From Sulfitobacter aestuariivivens (lineage in GTDB: Bacteria > Pseudomonadota > Alphaproteobacteria > Rhodobacterales > Rhodobacteraceae), in NCBI RefSeq assembly GCF_014763045.1, contig NZ_JACTAG010000001.1, positions 620,001 to 684,000 of the forward strand: a stretch of DNA of 64,000 nt, in the 5' to 3' direction. Below are positions 61,201 through 64,000 of the stretch, one piece after another (the stretch's first letter is position 1; each line of letters starts with the position of its first letter). Position numbers and translations under genes: made by a program. Below the pieces are notes generated by a model. It was not told the origin of the DNA and ran no database searches. It worked only from the letters and a program-made list of their open reading frames with translations.

Positions 61201-62518
61201 CGTTTGCAGCCTTGATATAGATCATCGGGTTCACAGCTTTGCCACCGACCCGAACTTCGTAGTGCAGATGTACGCCGGTGACACGTCCAGAGGCTCCCAT
61301 ATCACCAATACGTTCCCCGCGCGAGACCCTTTCACCCACTTTAACGCGCAGTCGCGACAGGTGCGCATATCGGGTCTCAATGCCAAATTCATGCTGGATT
61401 TTGACGAGCCTACCATATCCTGATTGCCAGCCGGCGTGGGTCACAACACCGTCTGCAGTCGCGTAAAGCGGCGTCCCGCTGCTGGCGGCGAAATCAACGC
61501 CTGAATGCATCCGACGGCCGCCCGTCTTGGGATCGCGCCGATACCCGAAGGGGCTGGTAAAGCGGAACGAACTTTTGACCGGCGTTGCGAAGGGCGCCTT
61601 TTGGGCTGCAATGCGGTAGAGATTCAGGCGGTCCATCTGGTTCAGCAACCGGTTGGCACGCAACGTATCGCCCGTGGGGGGCTCGCCCCGCGTTGAAAAG
61701 CTCAGCGGAGACATCGGGCCACCCTGGCCGGAATATCCACGTCGGACGGTTTCAAGGATGCGATCGGTGGGCATCCCGGCGTTGCGGAACATCTTGTCGA
61801 GTGGCGCGACTGAAACAGTCATCGCCTCTTCCAGCTGGCGGAAGATCGTATCGTTCTGATCCTGCATCAGCTCAATGCGCTGCGCCATTTCGTCGGCCTC
61901 AAGCAGGGCGGTTTGCGCATCAGCAATGACCTGATCCCGTTCAGCGGCAGTGCGCGCAAGCGCTTCGGCCAGAAAATCGACAGGTGCATTTGAACTTGCG
62001 GTGCGCACCAGTTCTACTCCGCCTTCCTCAAGCGAGCCTTCCAAGGCTGCGACCTGCTGGCGTGCTTCTTTGCGTTCTTTCATCGTGTCCCGCAAAGTGG
62101 TCTGGATGACTTCGATCCCCGTCTCAAGCTCAAGCCGGCGGGTCTCTGATTCAAGCAGTTCGGACTGCATCACAGAGATCTGTTTCAGCGCGGCGTTGAA
62201 ACGGTTTTGAGCGGCCAGCGCTTCTTCGGCACGGGTGTCGCGTTGGGCAGAAAGATCGTTCAGGCGTGCCTGATAGGTGCGCTGATCGCGCTTGGCCTGT
62301 TCCCGAAAATTGCCCGATCCGATGCTGTCCATCAGGATGATCGCGGTCGCCACGATCGCCCAAGCCACCAGCAACGCGGATCCTGCAAAAGCAATCACCT
62401 GCGTTTCGGGTCGCAGGCGGATGAAACGGGTGTCGTTGTCAGATTTCAGAAAAACCCGGCGCTCCGGGAAGTAGTGCTCCATGATCGCATGAACTTTTAT
62501 CGCAAGCCTTGTGCGCAC
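61190..62518 (-). CDS. M23 peptidoglycan endopeptidase with coiled coil
   Basis: A 442-residue membrane-anchored LytM-type enzyme. One N-terminal helix (VIAFAGSALLVAWAIVATAI), a long periplasmic coiled coil (about residues 70-215), then an M23 domain with RMHSGVDFAASSGTP and VHLHYEV carrying the zinc ligands. The start is a GTG at 62518 supported by GAGGA; an internal ATG at 62482 lacks a ribosome-binding site. It overlaps the bactofilin gene, so the two probably act together on cell shape. Confidence 0.92.
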   Translation of the reverse strand: MRTRLAIKVHAIMEHYFPERRVFLKSDNDTRFIRLRPETQVIAFAGSALLVAWAIVATAIILMDSIGSGNFREQAKRDQRTYQARLNDLSAQRDTRAEEALAAQNRFNAALKQISVMQSELLESETRRLELETGIEVIQTTLRDTMKERKEARQQVAALEGSLEEGGVELVRTASSNAPVDFLAEALARTAAERDQVIADAQTALLEADEMAQRIELMQDQNDTIFRQLEEAMTVSVAPLDKMFRNAGMPTDRILETVRRGYSGQGGPMSPLSFSTRGEPPTGDTLRANRLLNQMDRLNLYRIAAQKAPFATPVKSSFRFTSPFGYRRDPKTGGRRMHSGVDFAASSGTPLYATADGVVTHAGWQSGYGRLVKIQHEFGIETRYAHLSRLRVKVGERVSRGERIGDMGASGRVTGVHLHYEVRVGGKAVNPMIYIKAANDVF

Positions 62519-62716
62519 GTATATTCCTCACCCTGTTCTTCATCTTCCCTGGCAAGCCGCTCCTCCCCGAAGAATGCTTGCGCCTGCCGTGCTTAGCCAG
62601 TGGGTCTCTTGTGGGCAACCCTGCTGCTGTCGGACAGGCGGGGTTTGGTCGCTATTGGGCCACATGGGCAATAATCCGCCGACCCGAGTCGCGGTGTCGG
62701 GACGCGAAGTCCGCGC

Positions 62717-63526
62717 TCAGTCCTGCGCCGTCAACGGCCAGTAGAAATCTGGCGGAATGCCAGCTTCGGCGCGCTTTTCTTCGTTGAACGGGGGCTTGAG
62801 GTCACCGTGGAAGTAGTGCCGTACAAGGGCGTGAAACCGTTCCTTCGGGTCCTCGTCAAAACGCCCACACAGAAAATGGAACCACTTGCTGCCATAGGCG
62901 ACGTGGGCGACCTCTTCTGCATAGATGGTTTCCAGCGCCGCCACGACGCCGCTGTCTTTTGCGCGCTTGAATACCTCGATCATGCCAGGTGTCACATCCA
63001 GCCCGCGCGCTTCAAGCACCATGGGTACCACGGCCAGCCGACCCATCAGATCGTCAACGGTGTCTTCGGCGGCCCGCCACATACCTGCGTGGGCAGGCAG
63101 CGCGCCGTAAAAACTGCCAGCTGCCTCAAGACAGTCGCACATCAGGTTGAAATGCTTGGATTCCTCATCAGCCGCCTTGACCCAGTCGTCATAGAATCCC
63201 ATCGGCAGTTTCGTATCGGTAAAGCGCGCGATGATATCCCAGTGCAGGTCAACCGCGTTCAGCTCGATATGTGCGACGGCATGCAAAAGCGCGATCCTGC
63301 CTTCTGGCGTGCCGGGTCTGCGGCGTGGCACATCCCGTGGGCTGAGCAACTCGGGCGCGTCCGGCCGGGCCGGATGCAGGGGCGGGCTGGCAGTGCCGAT
63401 CTGAGGCGTTTCGCCTGCTTTGCGCGCAGCCTGCCAACGGGCAGCAAAGCCACGTGACAGTGCCGTCTTTTCGCGACCATCGGCGCAGCGCAAGACCGCG
63501 TCGGCCATCTCAGCGAGCGGTTTCAC
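62717..63526 (-). CDS. DUF455 (ferritin-like) family protein
   Basis: A 269-residue cytoplasmic protein of the DUF455/COG2833 group. Helices carry possible di-iron ligands: HAVAHIELNAVDLHWDI near residues 86-102, AADEESKHFNLM near 119 and IYAEEVAHVAYGSKWFH near 200. This pattern resembles ferritin-like, MiaE-type oxygenases, but no reaction is established. The ATG overlaps the bcp stop region by 4 bp, so it is coupled to bcp. Confidence 0.87.
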   Translation of the reverse strand: MKPLAEMADAVLRCADGREKTALSRGFAARWQAARKAGETPQIGTASPPLHPARPDAPELLSPRDVPRRRPGTPEGRIALLHAVAHIELNAVDLHWDIIARFTDTKLPMGFYDDWVKAADEESKHFNLMCDCLEAAGSFYGALPAHAGMWRAAEDTVDDLMGRLAVVPMVLEARGLDVTPGMIEVFKRAKDSGVVAALETIYAEEVAHVAYGSKWFHFLCGRFDEDPKERFHALVRHYFHGDLKPPFNEEKRAEAGIPPDFYWPLTAQD

Positions 63527-63984
63527 GCGGCGCGAACCGCATCCAGCACCTCTTCGACGTGGCCCGGCACTTTCACCTTGCGCCAGATCTGCGCGATATT
63601 GCCTTCATCATCGATCAGATACGTTGCGCGTTCGATGCCCATGCTCTTTTTGCCGTACATGTTCTTTTCAACCCAGACACCATAGGCCTCGCAGACGGTT
63701 CCGTCTTCGTCCGTCAACAGCGGCACGGTCAGGTCATGTTTGGCCGTGAATTTGTCGTGCTTGGCCATTGTGTCGCGGGAGATACCAAAGACCTTTGCAC
63801 CGGCGTCTGCGAAAGCATCCAGATGTTCGGAAAATCCGATCGCTTCCTTGGTGCAACCCGGTGTGTCATCGCGCGGATAGAAATATAGCACCACCTTGTG
63901 ACCCTTCAGATCCGACAGGGTCACGTCACCTCCTCCGGTCACGGGCATTGTAAAATCGGGGGCGGGTTGAGAAATCTCTGGCAT
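63523..63984 (-). CDS. bcp: Thioredoxin-dependent peroxiredoxin (Bcp/PrxQ)
   Basis: Reduces hydrogen peroxide and organic peroxides, 153 residues. The peroxidatic Cys44 lies in DDTPGCTKEAIGFSE. The usual Bcp resolving Cys five residues later is replaced by Ile, so this is a 1-Cys-like or alternatively resolved form (another Cys is in DGTVCEAYGV). DVTLSDLKGHKVVLYFYPRD is typical. First gene of the pair with DUF455; only 16 bp of upstream sequence are in the window. Confidence 0.94.
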   Translation of the reverse strand: MPEISQPAPDFTMPVTGGGDVTLSDLKGHKVVLYFYPRDDTPGCTKEAIGFSEHLDAFADAGAKVFGISRDTMAKHDKFTAKHDLTVPLLTDEDGTVCEAYGVWVEKNMYGKKSMGIERATYLIDDEGNIAQIWRKVKVPGHVEEVLDAVRAA

Positions 63985-64000
63985 GGATCACATCCTATTT

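Overview
The window is GC-rich, densely coded alphaproteobacterial chromosome. The gene set points to Rhodobacterales, most likely the Roseobacter group: a complete gene transfer agent (GTA) head-tail cluster of the Rhodobacter capsulatus type, GapR, an ScfR-type carboxylate regulator, a pyruvate dehydrogenase operon whose E1 beta carries its own lipoyl domain, and a cytochrome b561-YceI fusion. Genus and species cannot be fixed from the sequence alone. I saw no rRNA, tRNA, CRISPR array, insertion sequence or integrase.

Layout. 0.1-7.2 kb: an acyl-CoA synthetase converging on a five-gene LIV-type ABC uptake operon. 7.4-13.5 kb: a divergent ScfR-family regulator, a receiver protein, a small membrane protein, a transporter-histidine kinase fusion and a protein with a FliM/FliN-like C-terminus. 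Together with the transporter they look like a carboxylate uptake and sensing neighbourhood. 13.5-16 kb: a persulfide/sulfur module (DUF442 phosphatase-like protein, two YeeE/YedE proteins, persulfide dioxygenase, small membrane protein). 16-18.4 kb: gapR, tig, a lytic transglycosylase lipoprotein. 18.5-20.3 kb: a less GC-rich accessory patch with three orphan genes. 20.6-25.6 kb: ribosomal proteins L9-S18-S6, a MATE exporter, YceI and cytochrome b561-YceI. 25.7-31.7 kb: the fatty-acid synthesis set fabD-(lipoprotein)-fabG-acpP-(GNAT)-fabF, then mltG.

31.9-46.3 kb: the GTA cluster. All expected structural genes g1-g15, including g3.5 and g10.1, are present in order, in one direction and without visible frameshifts. 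A small unrecognised gene is translationally coupled to the end of g15, and cysE follows. The products would package random host DNA into small tailed particles. Activation, tail-fibre and lysis functions are not in this window.

47.3-51.9 kb: pyruvate dehydrogenase (E1 alpha, two interposed genes, E1 beta, E2) with a perfect 10+10 bp dyad in the pdhA promoter. 52-53.6 kb: an unusual non-coding and accessory stretch. It holds an 11-bp-period repeat array, a NYN/PIN-like nuclease gene with a TTG start flanked by two ~91-bp imperfect direct repeats, and a perfect 21-bp inverted repeat. 53.6-64 kb: ftsB-like gene, an unidentified exported 536-aa protein, pgk, two overlapping cyclophilins, a DUF3179 protein, an MFS exporter, bactofilin plus M23 peptidase (cell shape), a DUF455 protein and a Bcp peroxiredoxin.

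The least explained signals are: (i) two arrays of exact 11-bp units (consensus ATCNCGTCGGT) about 50 kb apart, at 1701-1744 and 52180-52234; (ii) the repeat-bounded NYN gene; (iii) the pdhA dyad; (iv) the extra gene fused by overlap to the GTA operon. No single undescribed multi-gene system could be proven. These are the places I would look.
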